NCBI GenBank assembly: GCA_016839845.1
Contig: JAEOTL010000146.1
Location: forward strand, 1-25,615
Length of the DNA stretch: 25,615 nucleotides
Direction of reading: 5' to 3'
Origin: Promethearchaeota archaeon
GTDB taxonomy: Archaea; Asgardarchaeota; Lokiarchaeia; Sigynarchaeales; SOKP01
Below, one piece after another: positions 1 to 7,575 of this stretch (its first letter is position 1; each line of letters starts with the position of its first letter). The notes under the pieces were generated by a model. The model was not told where the DNA came from, ran no database searches, and worked only from the letters and a program-made list of their open reading frames with translations. Made by a program: the position numbers and the translations under genes.

Positions 1-779
1 AAATTATCAACAATCCAAAGACACAAGTTTTTAATTTCCTCCTTGGAATCGTTCAAATCAGGGATAATTAAATTTGTAATTTCCACATGCATACCCTTTG
101 ATTTAAAATATTTAGCTGTATCCAGTACGGGCTGAACAGACGTTACACCACAAATTTTCTTATAAAAATCATCCGACATTGCTTTAATATCAATATTGGC
201 AGCGTCAACACCAACCTCTACCAACTCTTTAGATGCTTCGGGTGTAGAATAACCATTAGTCACTAATATCGTCTTGATATCTTCCTTTTTTAATAACTTT
301 ACAGTGTCTATAATCCATTCATGCCATATTAGTGGTTCATTATAAGTATATGCAAGCGTTTTTGCACCGCTTTTAACGACTTTTTTGACCAGTTGATCAG
401 GGGTTATTTCTACTAATGACATTCCTCGTCTCTCATATCCTTCAAGATCATAAAAACCATTTTTTCCGTTATCAGAGGGATTTGCTTGCGATATTGACCA
501 ATTTTGGCAATTCTGACACTTAAAAGAACATCCAATTGATGCAATTGAATAAGCAGTTGCCCCGGGCCAGAAATTATATAACGGTTTTTTTTCAATTGGA
601 TCCAAACTTCCCTGTGAGATTAAGCTTCCATAAATTAAAGAATATAACTCACCATCAAAATTTTTACGAGTTCTACAGATCCCAATTTTATCCGGTAGAA
701 TTATACATTCATTTGCGCATACGTGACATTTTACTTTCTTGTCATCGAGACGGTGCCATAATCTAGCTTTTATTTTCAT
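1..779 (-). CDS. AmmeMemoRadiSam-system radical SAM enzyme (3' end cut by window edge)
   Basis: I translated 259 codons from ATG at 779 to the left edge with no stop, so the C-terminus is missing. The radical SAM cluster motif CxxxCxxC is at C84, C88 and C91 (CSFKCQNC) and would bind the 4Fe-4S cluster that cleaves S-adenosylmethionine. It is preceded by an N-terminal cysteine set (C18, C21, C25, C35, with GICRTRKN) typical of the AmmeMemoRadiSam / pyruvate-formate-lyase-activating-like family. YTYNEP is at 144-149 and VTNGY at 173-177. The family is named for its genomic link to AMMECR1 and Memo proteins; its reaction is not well established. Neither partner is visible here, although they could lie beyond the edge. 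An AGGT stretch seven bases before the ATG may be a weak ribosome site. The family call is firm, the function is not. Confidence 0.85.
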   Translation of the reverse strand, partial: MKIKARLWHRLDDKKVKCHVCANECIILPDKIGICRTRKNFDGELYSLIYGSLISQGSLDPIEKKPLYNFWPGATAYSIASIGCSFKCQNCQNWSISQANPSDNGKNGFYDLEGYERRGMSLVEITPDQLVKKVVKSGAKTLAYTYNEPLIWHEWIIDTVKLLKKEDIKTILVTNGYSTPEASKELVEVGVDAANIDIKAMSDDFYKKICGVTSVQPVLDTAKYFKSKGMHVEITNLIIPDLNDSKEEIKNLCLWIVDN

Positions 780-821
780 GAATCAGACCTGAAGTTTGTG
801 TGATTTTTTGCTTATAGTATC

Positions 822-837
822 TCTAAATATATAATAG
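822..837 (-). promoter_or_regulatory. TATA-box-like element for the radical SAM gene
   Basis: On the minus strand this reads as TATTATATATTTAG, centred about 50 bases before the ATG at 779. An archaeal start site about 26 bases downstream would give a leader of roughly 20 nt. This is a sequence pattern only. Confidence 0.35.
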
Positions 838-868
838 ATAAGAATTGTTATATTTCTTATAGTTATAA

Positions 869-878
869 TTATAAAAAT
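869..878 (+). promoter_or_regulatory. TATA-box-like element for the C_GCAxxG protein gene
   Basis: TTATAAAAAT is centred about 27 bases upstream of ATG 901. At standard archaeal spacing, transcription would start at or just before the start codon, giving a leaderless or nearly leaderless message. No clear Shine-Dalgarno site lies between, which fits. Confidence 0.4.
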
Positions 879-900
879 AATTTCAAAGTGGTTGTAATAT

Positions 901-1332
901 ATGTCAAGAGTGGAACAAGCTTTATCTTGTTTTAAGAATTATAGTTGCAGTCAATCAATTCTTTCGACTTTTGGTCCACAATTCGGACTAAGTCGTGACT
1001 TAGCCTTGAAGTTAGCTTCTGGATATGGAGGGGGAGTTGCCCGGTTGGGGGGTGTATGTGGGGCAATTAATGGTGCGATTATGGTTCTCGGATTGAAATA
1101 TGGACAAGGAGAAAAGGATACTGAAAATACAAAAGAAGATATTTACAGAATTACAAGACAATTTTTAAGTGAATTTGAAGAAAAAAATGGCTCAACATTA
1201 TGTAAAGAATTACTTACATGCGATATTAATACCTCAGAAGGCATAAAAAAAGCAATGGATGAAGGTTTTTTTACAACTATATGCCCACGAGTAGTGAAGG
1301 ATGCAGCAATGTTGCTTGAGAAATTATTATAA
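901..1332 (+). CDS. C_GCAxxG_C_C family redox-type protein
   Basis: This 143-residue protein matches the C_GCAxxG_C_C family. It has an early cysteine (C16) in a short helix, a glycine-rich stretch ending in GGVCGAINGA with C53, and distal cysteines C101, C107 and C128. Members are small helical proteins thought to bind metal or take part in thiol redox chemistry, but no general reaction is agreed. Length is normal for the family. The ATG at 901 fits the TATA element just upstream. A TPR protein gene follows after 36 bp on the same strand and is probably co-transcribed. The family assignment rests on the cysteine/glycine signature; a specific role cannot be read from the sequence. Confidence 0.8.
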   Translation: MSRVEQALSCFKNYSCSQSILSTFGPQFGLSRDLALKLASGYGGGVARLGGVCGAINGAIMVLGLKYGQGEKDTENTKEDIYRITRQFLSEFEEKNGSTLCKELLTCDINTSEGIKKAMDEGFFTTICPRVVKDAAMLLEKLL

Positions 1333-1368
1333 TTATATTCCCATATCTATTGAAATTCTCTCCGAGAA

Positions 1369-2286
1369 ATGACTGAAAAAGAAGATAATCTCCATCGAAA
1401 AGAATTGGAACAGCTTTTAAAAGAAAGACTCGTGATTTTAAACGAGTTGGATCTCGTCGGAAAAGATTCTAATTATATTAAGGAATTAAGTGATATCTCG
1501 TTAATCCAGCTGGAGCTAGAACTATTTTCTGATTCAGAACAAAATTTATTAATCTGTTTAAAACATTTTGAGAAGCAAAAAGATAGGTTAGGAATAGCAG
1601 CTGTTTATGGAATCCTGGGAACCCTCTTCTTTAAGAAAGGAGAGTTCTTAACCTCTCTTGATTATTATGAAAAAGCTTATGCTATTTATAAAGAACTGAT
1701 GCAAATTCAAGAGCAAATCACAAGTTTAAAAGGAATTGGGACCAACCTCATTAAACTCAGTAAATTAGATGAAGCTTGCGACAAGTTCCTTGAGTGCGGC
1801 TCTATATGTTCAGACAATAATGATATTTACAATTTACTTGATTGTTTAGGTAATTTAATATTTATTCATGAAATTCAAGAAAAATGGGATATCGTTTTCG
1901 ATCTTTACAAAAAAAGTTTAAGAGCTTTTAAAGAATTGAGAGACTTCAAAGGAATGTGTACTTCTTACTTTAACCTGGGTATTCTTCAAAAGAAGAATAA
2001 CAATATAGAAGAAGCATTACGGTATTTTAAAAAGGGTACGAACATAGCAATTGAATCCAACTATGCAGAACTAATAATTAAAGGTTTAGGCTATGTTGGG
2101 GAAGCATTTTTATATCTTGGGGAAGATAGAGAAGCTAAAAATCAGTTTATAAAGGCGTTACATATAGCAAATGAGATTGAGGCAGAAAATGCAAAGATTC
2201 AACTAAAGATACTATTACAGTCACTTGGATTAAAAGAACCTCAAATAATCGACGAATTAAGGAGATATAAGGAAAGGAAGAAATGA
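1369..2286 (+). CDS. TPR-repeat protein
   Basis: This 305-residue soluble protein consists of tetratricopeptide repeats at a regular 40-residue spacing, at about residues 75-110, 116-149, 153-190, 194-230 and 234-270. Each has the helix pair with small residues (for example FNLGILQKKNNNIEEALRYF). The 40-residue register is that of the kinesin-light-chain/TPR_12 type rather than the classical 34-residue type. Such arrays are protein-binding scaffolds. No catalytic domain, signal peptide or membrane segment is present. It lies 36 bp after the C_GCAxxG gene. It ends 4 bp before the convergent crotonase gene, leaving almost no room for separate terminators. The binding partner is unknown. Confidence 0.85.
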   Translation: MTEKEDNLHRKELEQLLKERLVILNELDLVGKDSNYIKELSDISLIQLELELFSDSEQNLLICLKHFEKQKDRLGIAAVYGILGTLFFKKGEFLTSLDYYEKAYAIYKELMQIQEQITSLKGIGTNLIKLSKLDEACDKFLECGSICSDNNDIYNLLDCLGNLIFIHEIQEKWDIVFDLYKKSLRAFKELRDFKGMCTSYFNLGILQKKNNNIEEALRYFKKGTNIAIESNYAELIIKGLGYVGEAFLYLGEDREAKNQFIKALHIANEIEAENAKIQLKILLQSLGLKEPQIIDELRRYKERKK

Positions 2287-2290
2287 AACT

Positions 2291-3064
2291 CTAAGCAAAT
2301 TTAGAAAAGTCTGGTTTTCTCCGTTCAAAAAAAGCTTTGAATGCTTCCTGAGCTTCGGGGGATCGTTGTCTTCTAAAGAATTCTGCTCCTTCTTCCGGCA
2401 TTATTTTTGCTAGATTTTCTTGGTGATGCTTTTTAATGAATTTTTTTGTTTGTCTTAATGCTTCTGGTGGTTTTTCTGCTAGAGTTTCAGCTAATGATGT
2501 CACTTTTTCAATCAATTCAGCTTCAGGAAAGATCTTACTAATCATGCCCATTTTTAAAGCATCTTCAGCACTAAACCACTCTCCAAAAAAGAATAACTCT
2601 GCAGCTCGCTGCGATCCTATTAACTGAGGTAATCTATAGGTAGATCCAAATTCAGGGATAAGTCCGAGGTTGACAAATGGAAATTGTAGTCGAGTTTTTT
2701 CAGCACAATACACAAGATCAAAATGAAGTAACATAGTGACACCAATACCAATTGCATAACCATGAACCGCAGCAATTAAGGGTTTTTTTGCATTCATAAT
2801 TTCCTCCGTAAAGTTTCTGGAGGGTCTAGTTTCTCTACTCACTATATCAGTATCTTGAAAATCTTTCAAATCATTTCCAGCACAAAAACAAACACCACTT
2901 CCATATAATAAAATCACTCTGATATTTGCATCATTCTCAGCATTATAGATTCCTTCTGCTAATCCAGCATACATTGCTCTGTTGAGCGCATTTCTTTTTT
3001 CTGCACGATTAAATACGATATGGTAAACTCCATTTTCTGATTTTGTCTTTATATAATCATTCAT
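2291..3064 (-). CDS. crotonase-fold enoyl-CoA hydratase/isomerase family protein
   Basis: This 257-residue crotonase-fold protein acts on acyl-CoA thioesters. The first oxyanion-hole segment is CFCAGNDL (about 59-66) and the second is AAVHGYAIGIG (about 98-108). The two glutamates used by enoyl-CoA hydratases are absent: the equivalents read as T110 and F130. Instead there is LGLIPEFGST with E138, the position of the single catalytic glutamate in ECI2/Eci1-type delta3,delta2-enoyl-CoA isomerases. An isomerase or another crotonase reaction is therefore more likely than hydration. I chose ATG 3064; an in-frame GTG at 3073 would add three residues, but the GAGG stretch lies too close to it. No other fatty-acid genes are nearby. 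Confidence 0.88.
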   Translation of the reverse strand: MNDYIKTKSENGVYHIVFNRAEKRNALNRAMYAGLAEGIYNAENDANIRVILLYGSGVCFCAGNDLKDFQDTDIVSRETRPSRNFTEEIMNAKKPLIAAVHGYAIGIGVTMLLHFDLVYCAEKTRLQFPFVNLGLIPEFGSTYRLPQLIGSQRAAELFFFGEWFSAEDALKMGMISKIFPEAELIEKVTSLAETLAEKPPEALRQTKKFIKKHHQENLAKIMPEEGAEFFRRQRSPEAQEAFKAFFERRKPDFSKFA

Positions 3065-3073
3065 ATTTGTCAC

Positions 3074-3631
3074 TGATCCTCTTTTGTTTGAAATACATAT
3101 AATAGTGAAAGGTCTTTTGTTTTAAAAATGTTGAAGATAATATATTTAATGGAATTTAGATATCATTACAATATTCTCAAAATTCATTGTATGAATTAAT
3201 TATTGATTAAGAACTAGTAAATCCTTTGATTAGTAAAGAATTTCCTATTCACTGATGGTTCTTGTAATCTACCTTATTTGCCTTTCTAAGGGAGTTTTCT
3301 ACTCCACACTTATCACAAAACTCATATTCAGTGTGAGCGAATTCCCCACACGAGTTGCAAATGAAAGGGTAAGTTTTTTTAAAAAGCTTTGTATCCACAA
3401 TTTTTCACAGTTTTTATTGCTACTTAGGAAAAGATAATGTTCTCTTTTATCTTTTTTCATATTAAATAATAAGTATCTCAATAATGAGACAGATAGACGC
3501 GCTTTTCCTTGCATCCCCACCTTTTCAAATATGTGAAATAGCGAAAGAACAGAGTAAATAACTATAAATAAGCTGATTTTCTTCATTTAATAAAATAATT
3601 ATCTAAAATAACATAGTCGATATTTCTATAG
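3074..3631. other. 558-bp gap with a degenerate zinc-ribbon gene and a palindrome
   Basis: Its left part (3074-3248) is very AT-rich and should hold the crotonase promoter; on the minus strand ATTATATGTATTT lies about 30 bases before the start. It also contains a perfect 7-bp inverted repeat, AATTCAT-TGT-ATGAATT, at 3181-3197. The right part contains minus-strand zinc-ribbon coding sequence (3249-3460, listed separately). Beyond 3461 it holds the region upstream of the TPR/zinc-ribbon gene. I see no tRNA-like fold and no transposon end. Confidence 0.6.
3249..3460 (-). pseudogene. small zinc-ribbon protein gene, read through only with a -1 shift
   Basis: The minus-strand frame ending at TGA 3249-3251 encodes a clear zinc ribbon, FICNSCGEFAHTEYEFCDKC, with a CxxC-X10-CxxC cysteine spacing and a basic C-terminal tail. 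It is blocked upstream by a TGA just before residue V1 (GTG 3398). The neighbouring frame is open from ATG 3460 (MKKDKREHYLFLSSN...) and crosses A_AAA_AAA at 3374-3380 in the exact register for a -1 slip. A single -1 step there joins both frames into a 70-residue protein. The choices are a decayed gene, a homopolymer sequencing error (8 A in reality) or programmed frameshifting. A shorter 49-residue protein from GTG 3398 is also possible. The zinc ribbon itself is convincing; how it is expressed is not. Confidence 0.5.
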
Positions 3632-5056
3632 ATGAAAATCTGCCCGTATTGCCAGGAATCAATTGAAGATACTCATCCTTATTGCCCATTTTGTAACAAA
3701 CCTTTGATATCCAATCTTAGGGATGTCAGTAATAAAAGTATAGCTCAAAATCATGACACTTCAGAACTTTTCATAGATAAGGATGAAGAAGTTGAGACCT
3801 ATGAACAAAATATTATTAATGATAATGAAATTGAAAGGCAGATAAAAAAAATTAACGAGATTTTAGAAAGTAAGGAAGTTATAGGAGATCCCATCCCCGG
3901 ATCGTTATTTTTAGAAAAATCCAGTTTGTTCTATAAGAAGAGAGATTTATCTAATGCTTTAAAGAACCTTGAATTAGCCCTCAAAAATTTTGAAGCAGAA
4001 AACGACTTGCCAAATATTGCCATTTGTCATAATGAAATTGGATTAATTCAGGAAGATATGGGATATTATGATCAATCAATCTACCATTTTAACAGATCTC
4101 TTGAATTTCTTGAAGAAATTGGCGATAGTCATAAAATTATCAAGTTATTAAATAATTTGGGAAATATCTACCATTTAATTAAGGACCTGGAGAACTCTTA
4201 CCAATTTTATCAAAAAGCTATTGATTTATCAAAAAAAGAAAAACTGGAGTATGAAGAAGTTAAGTCTTCTAGCAACCTTGTTGAAATTCTTTATCAATTG
4301 AGAGATTTTGAACGAATTAAAAGAATATTAAAAAGAAATTTAGAGTTTTTCAAGGAACAAGAAGATATCTATGGAATAATTACTATTGAAATTAAATATG
4401 GCAAATTATATTATCTAACGAATGAAGATTATGATTTTTCTTTTAAACATCTAGATGATGCCTTAAACTTAATCCTTAGTATTAAGGATAAAATTACGAT
4501 ATATACTCAATCTAAACTAGAATGGGAATGTTTTCTTTATCTGGGGAAAATATATCAGTCATGGGAAAAACTATCAGATGCCGAAATTGCTTTTACCAGA
4601 AGTCTTGAGGCAGTGCGAATTTTTGAAATACGTGAAAGTCTTAGTGAAGGAATTATTTTGGAAAATTTAGCGAAATTATATAGCTTGAAAGAAGACAGAA
4701 GTAAAGCAGTTGAATATTATCAGTTATCCTCTGACATTTATGATAAATTTGGTGATAAAAATGCTGTCGCTGAAATAAAATGCAAAATCAGTGCATATTA
4801 TTCAAATACTGAGGGGGAAAGAGTGATCGCTACAAAATATCTTGAAGAAGCATTAAATATCTATGAGGAACTGCAATTTACCAAAAAAGCTGCTGATATT
4901 CTCGACAAGTTGGGGGATATGTATATTCGCCGAAAAATGCCGGAAAGGGCAATTACTTTTTTCAAGAGAGCCAAAGACTATTATGTTGAGCTTCGGGATG
5001 AATATAATTCTAATTTATTAGAAGAAAAGATTAAATCTTTAAAACCAATTAATTAA
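3632..5056 (+). CDS. zinc-ribbon/TPR-repeat protein
   Basis: This 474-residue soluble protein opens with a short zinc ribbon (C4, C7, C18, C21; CPYCQ...CPFC) directly at the N-terminus. An acidic linker of about 60 residues follows. TPR units run from about residue 90 to 465, with clear helix pairs near 127-160, 167-200, 207-240, 297-331, 339-372 and 419-452, in an approximately 40-residue register. The combination suggests a binding scaffold tethered through the ribbon to a protein or nucleic acid; the partner is unknown. It resembles the TPR protein at 1369-2286 in repeat type, but that one lacks the ribbon. Its TAA shares the palindrome TTAATTAA (5049-5056) with the stop of the convergent acetyltransferase gene. 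Confidence 0.85.
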   Translation: MKICPYCQESIEDTHPYCPFCNKPLISNLRDVSNKSIAQNHDTSELFIDKDEEVETYEQNIINDNEIERQIKKINEILESKEVIGDPIPGSLFLEKSSLFYKKRDLSNALKNLELALKNFEAENDLPNIAICHNEIGLIQEDMGYYDQSIYHFNRSLEFLEEIGDSHKIIKLLNNLGNIYHLIKDLENSYQFYQKAIDLSKKEKLEYEEVKSSSNLVEILYQLRDFERIKRILKRNLEFFKEQEDIYGIITIEIKYGKLYYLTNEDYDFSFKHLDDALNLILSIKDKITIYTQSKLEWECFLYLGKIYQSWEKLSDAEIAFTRSLEAVRIFEIRESLSEGIILENLAKLYSLKEDRSKAVEYYQLSSDIYDKFGDKNAVAEIKCKISAYYSNTEGERVIATKYLEEALNIYEELQFTKKAADILDKLGDMYIRRKMPERAITFFKRAKDYYVELRDEYNSNLLEEKIKSLKPIN

Positions 5057-5732
5057 TTTCAATTTCGAAATCTTCCTTTCTGTAAACTCTTCTCTCAAAT
5101 TCTTCAAATCCTAATTCTTCAATAAAAGCATATGAAACCAGATTATCTTTATATACTTCACATCTTATCTCTTTAACATTGCTGTAGTTCTCTTTTAAAT
5201 AATTCCAAGCGGCCATTCCTAGGATTTTTCCGACTCCTCTCCTCTGAAAGCGAGGAATAACGGCTAAGGCCGCGATTATTGCATATTCCTTATTTTCACC
5301 TTCAAAGTCGAGAAGTACAAAAGCAGCATCGATCCCATACACTTTTCCGATGAGAAAAATAGTATCTGGGTGTTTTAGGATGGTTAATAGGTCTGTTTTA
5401 CTAATTGGTCTAAATGGGGTATTACTTGTTAACCAAGCTCGATTATAAATCTGCTTCAGCGTGTCAACATCTTCTTTAGCAGCTTTTCTAATTTTAGCTT
5501 GAATTATATTATGTTCAATTTTATCCTTTAAGAGTTGTTCATACTCTTCTGTTATTTTTTCAACAGGAAGCTTCATTTGGATATAAACCATACCGTCTTG
5601 ATAAAGCTCATCTACGGAGTCATCAATCAGTTCCTTTTGTTTTTTCCTAGTTTCAATTGATAGAAAAAGTGCTCTAATTCTTCTTTTTTTTAGGTTTAAT
5701 TTCTTACTACGATCTTGTTTAAATTCTGCCAT
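5049..5732 (-). CDS. GNAT-family N-acetyltransferase
   Basis: This 227-residue protein has a GNAT fold at about residues 79-222. Motif A is the acetyl-CoA pyrophosphate loop, ALAVIPRFQRRGVGKILG (155-172), with Q163-R-R-G-x-G-K. Motif B follows as YKDNLVSYAFIEELGFEEF. The first 78 residues are basic then helical (KKLNLKKRRIRALFL) and are not part of the acetyltransferase core; they could bind nucleic acid or a partner. The substrate cannot be named: GNAT enzymes acetylate protein N-termini, lysines, polyamines or antibiotics. It starts 24 bp after the end of the coiled-coil protein gene on the same strand, so the two are probably one transcript. Its tail overlaps the convergent TPR gene by 8 bp. 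Confidence 0.87.
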   Translation of the reverse strand: MAEFKQDRSKKLNLKKRRIRALFLSIETRKKQKELIDDSVDELYQDGMVYIQMKLPVEKITEEYEQLLKDKIEHNIIQAKIRKAAKEDVDTLKQIYNRAWLTSNTPFRPISKTDLLTILKHPDTIFLIGKVYGIDAAFVLLDFEGENKEYAIIAALAVIPRFQRRGVGKILGMAAWNYLKENYSNVKEIRCEVYKDNLVSYAFIEELGFEEFERRVYRKEDFEIEIN

Positions 5733-5756
5733 AATTATTTTTCTTACGTATCACGT

Positions 5757-7391
5757 TTAAGGTAATGAATTCAGCTTATTTCTTAATTCTACCTCAACAT
5801 TCTCAGTTATTATAAATTTTTCCCTCAATTTGGAGACTCCAAGCTGAATTCGTTTTTTCAAGTTCGGATCTTTTAGAAGATTTTTACTTTCAGAGGAGAA
5901 CTCAAAGTTAGATCGTATAGCCATGTCGTCTTCAACCTTTTCAATAAGAGTATTTTTTAATTTTGCAAAAGATTCTGAAAGGTACTCATAAGCATTACTA
6001 GGATTATTTGTAATATATCCTGGAAACACAATATTCATAGATTCTTCCATGCTATCTTCATTTTCTATAAACATTGCATAAACAGGCAAATATATCCATT
6101 GTATTGGTCTAGAGAATAATTCTGACTGATTATCATTTAAAGTCCATTTAATAAGCTCTTGCGCTTCGTTTAAACATGTAGCTTCTTTTATCTGGATAAT
6201 TTCTTTAATTCTAGTGAACAACAGTTCTATACTTTCTTTTTGATTTCTTAAATTAGCGATTTTTTCTGCTTTTTCTCTTTCAAATTCAGAAAGTAATCTA
6301 TCCCTATCTTCTAATTTTAAATTCAATGATTCTTTAAAAGTTTTTAATTTAATTTGTGCTTCTTCATCTATCTTAATTGCTCTTTCTTTTAAATCTTTGA
6401 ATCTTTGGTATAGTCCCTCAAGAGATTCTAAAAAATTCTTTCCCTCACTTCGTAAATAATCAAAGTGAGTTTCAAAATGGGGAATAATATCATTATAAAC
6501 CTTACTCTTCAATGAATCACCGCTAGTAAAGAACTTATTTTTTTTTATCATTTCCTCTAAATTTCTTTCGGAGGTTTTAAACAAAGTAGACATGCCTTCA
6601 ATGATTTTCTTTTTTTCGTCTACCTCCCATTGATCAATTTTATCTTGCTCTAATTTTACAGACTGATTCATTTGAGTTGGATCGATTGTTGATGATGTTT
6701 TATTTATTTGACTAGAGTATCTGGTATTTAAATCCTTCAGTTGTACATTTAAATCGATAAGCCATTTACCTACCTCCTTTTCTATCAATTCCGTCTGAGT
6801 TTTCCAGCGATAAGCATTACCTTTCATTGTATTTATTAGTTCTCGATAATATTCCGAAATGTTTAAACCGTCATCTGTAGTGATACTATGATCTAAAACA
6901 GTATAATCAATAATTGGTTTGTAATCTATTAGAGGGATCAATTCAACTAGCGTTTGAAGGAATTCTGGATTTATCAAACCATCGACTTTAAGAGTTTGAA
7001 ATTCAGATTCTTCTCCTTCACCAATTTCCTCGGCTTCTGTATCTTTATATGTTAAAACATCGATTAATTTGTTTAACTCTTCAACTTTAGTTCTATTCTC
7101 AATGTTTCTAAGAACGTGTCCTACTAAAGGTTGACGGGGGGGATTTGAAAACTTATCAATTTTATTAAAAAGATTTAAAGCGTCGAGCATGATATGGGTT
7201 CCAATCACACCTTGAATGCTCAAAATTGGCCAGAGTAATCTTGAAAAAGAGATTAATTTTTCATTGTTTTGCAATCCTTCAGTTAAAAGATAAAAAGCAA
7301 GAGATAGCTCGTCGTTTCCTTGGATAACAGGACTTTTTGTTGTTTTATTTACAAAAAATGGTAATAAATGTTGGTTCCCATGTACTGACAA
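5757..7391 (-). CDS. unrecognised coiled-coil protein
   Basis: I do not recognise this 544-residue protein. An N-terminal helical domain (about 25-115, including SRLLWPILSIQGVIGTHIML) is followed by an acidic linker (GEGEESE) and a second helical part to about 200. A long charged coiled-coil region covers about 200-400. The C-terminal domain contains RPIQWIYLPVYAMFI and ends in a Lys/Glu-rich helix. No signal peptide, membrane span or nucleotide-binding motif is visible, so it is probably cytosolic. Translation appears to start at TTG 7391: AGGTGA at 7398-7403 lies six bases upstream, ideal spacing. It precedes the GNAT gene by 24 bp and could be its partner or substrate. The coiled coil suggests a structural or SMC/kinesin-stalk-like shape, without an ATPase. 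Confidence 0.75.
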   Translation of the reverse strand: MSVHGNQHLLPFFVNKTTKSPVIQGNDELSLAFYLLTEGLQNNEKLISFSRLLWPILSIQGVIGTHIMLDALNLFNKIDKFSNPPRQPLVGHVLRNIENRTKVEELNKLIDVLTYKDTEAEEIGEGEESEFQTLKVDGLINPEFLQTLVELIPLIDYKPIIDYTVLDHSITTDDGLNISEYYRELINTMKGNAYRWKTQTELIEKEVGKWLIDLNVQLKDLNTRYSSQINKTSSTIDPTQMNQSVKLEQDKIDQWEVDEKKKIIEGMSTLFKTSERNLEEMIKKNKFFTSGDSLKSKVYNDIIPHFETHFDYLRSEGKNFLESLEGLYQRFKDLKERAIKIDEEAQIKLKTFKESLNLKLEDRDRLLSEFEREKAEKIANLRNQKESIELLFTRIKEIIQIKEATCLNEAQELIKWTLNDNQSELFSRPIQWIYLPVYAMFIENEDSMEESMNIVFPGYITNNPSNAYEYLSESFAKLKNTLIEKVEDDMAIRSNFEFSSESKNLLKDPNLKKRIQLGVSKLREKFIITENVEVELRNKLNSLP

Positions 7392-7397
7392 GGAAGT

Positions 7398-7403
7398 TCA
7401 CCT
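7398..7403 (-). promoter_or_regulatory. ribosome binding site that sets a TTG start
   Basis: The minus strand reads AGGTGA, complementary to the 3' end of archaeal 16S rRNA, six bases before TTG 7391. The same motif and spacing precede the GTG start of mch. Strong sites of this type are otherwise rare in the window, which supports the unusual start codon. Confidence 0.6.
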
Positions 7404-7544
7404 ATTTTTTAATTCTAGAATTTGAAAAATAATTCAAAATATATTTAATTTATAGAGATTCAGTTTTAAAATTTTAAGTTTTTTTCACAATAAGAATAGG
7501 GATTATTAAAAGGCTCACCTTGAAGTAAAATAACGAAGAAAATT

Positions 7545-7568
7545 AAAAAATTTTAGATTTAAAAATCT
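7545..7568 (-). terminator. hairpin and T-run after the 7-TM protein gene
   Basis: On the minus strand, seven bases after the stop at 7576, AGATTT-TT-AAATCT forms a 6-bp stem (7555-7568). It is followed by AAAATTTTTT (down to 7545). It could end transcription of the membrane protein gene before the coiled-coil gene, which has its own TATA-like stretch near 7440-7458. Confidence 0.4.
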
Positions 7569-7575
7569 GATTAGA

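Noticed and set aside
3255..3437. 60-residue plus-strand ORF
   Set aside because: It lies opposite the zinc-ribbon coding frame and has no promoter or family resemblance; it is an antisense shadow.
3299..3586. 95-residue minus-strand ORF read as one protein to 3299
   Set aside because: Its C-terminal third has no features, while the -1 frame over the same bases gives a clean zinc ribbon. Only the part from ATG 3460 to the A7 run is likely to be real coding sequence.
3074..3631. tRNA or structured RNA gene in the longest gap
   Set aside because: I found no cloverleaf-like arms, no GTTC-type T-loop and no GC-rich segment; in this AT-rich genome a tRNA should stand out by base composition.
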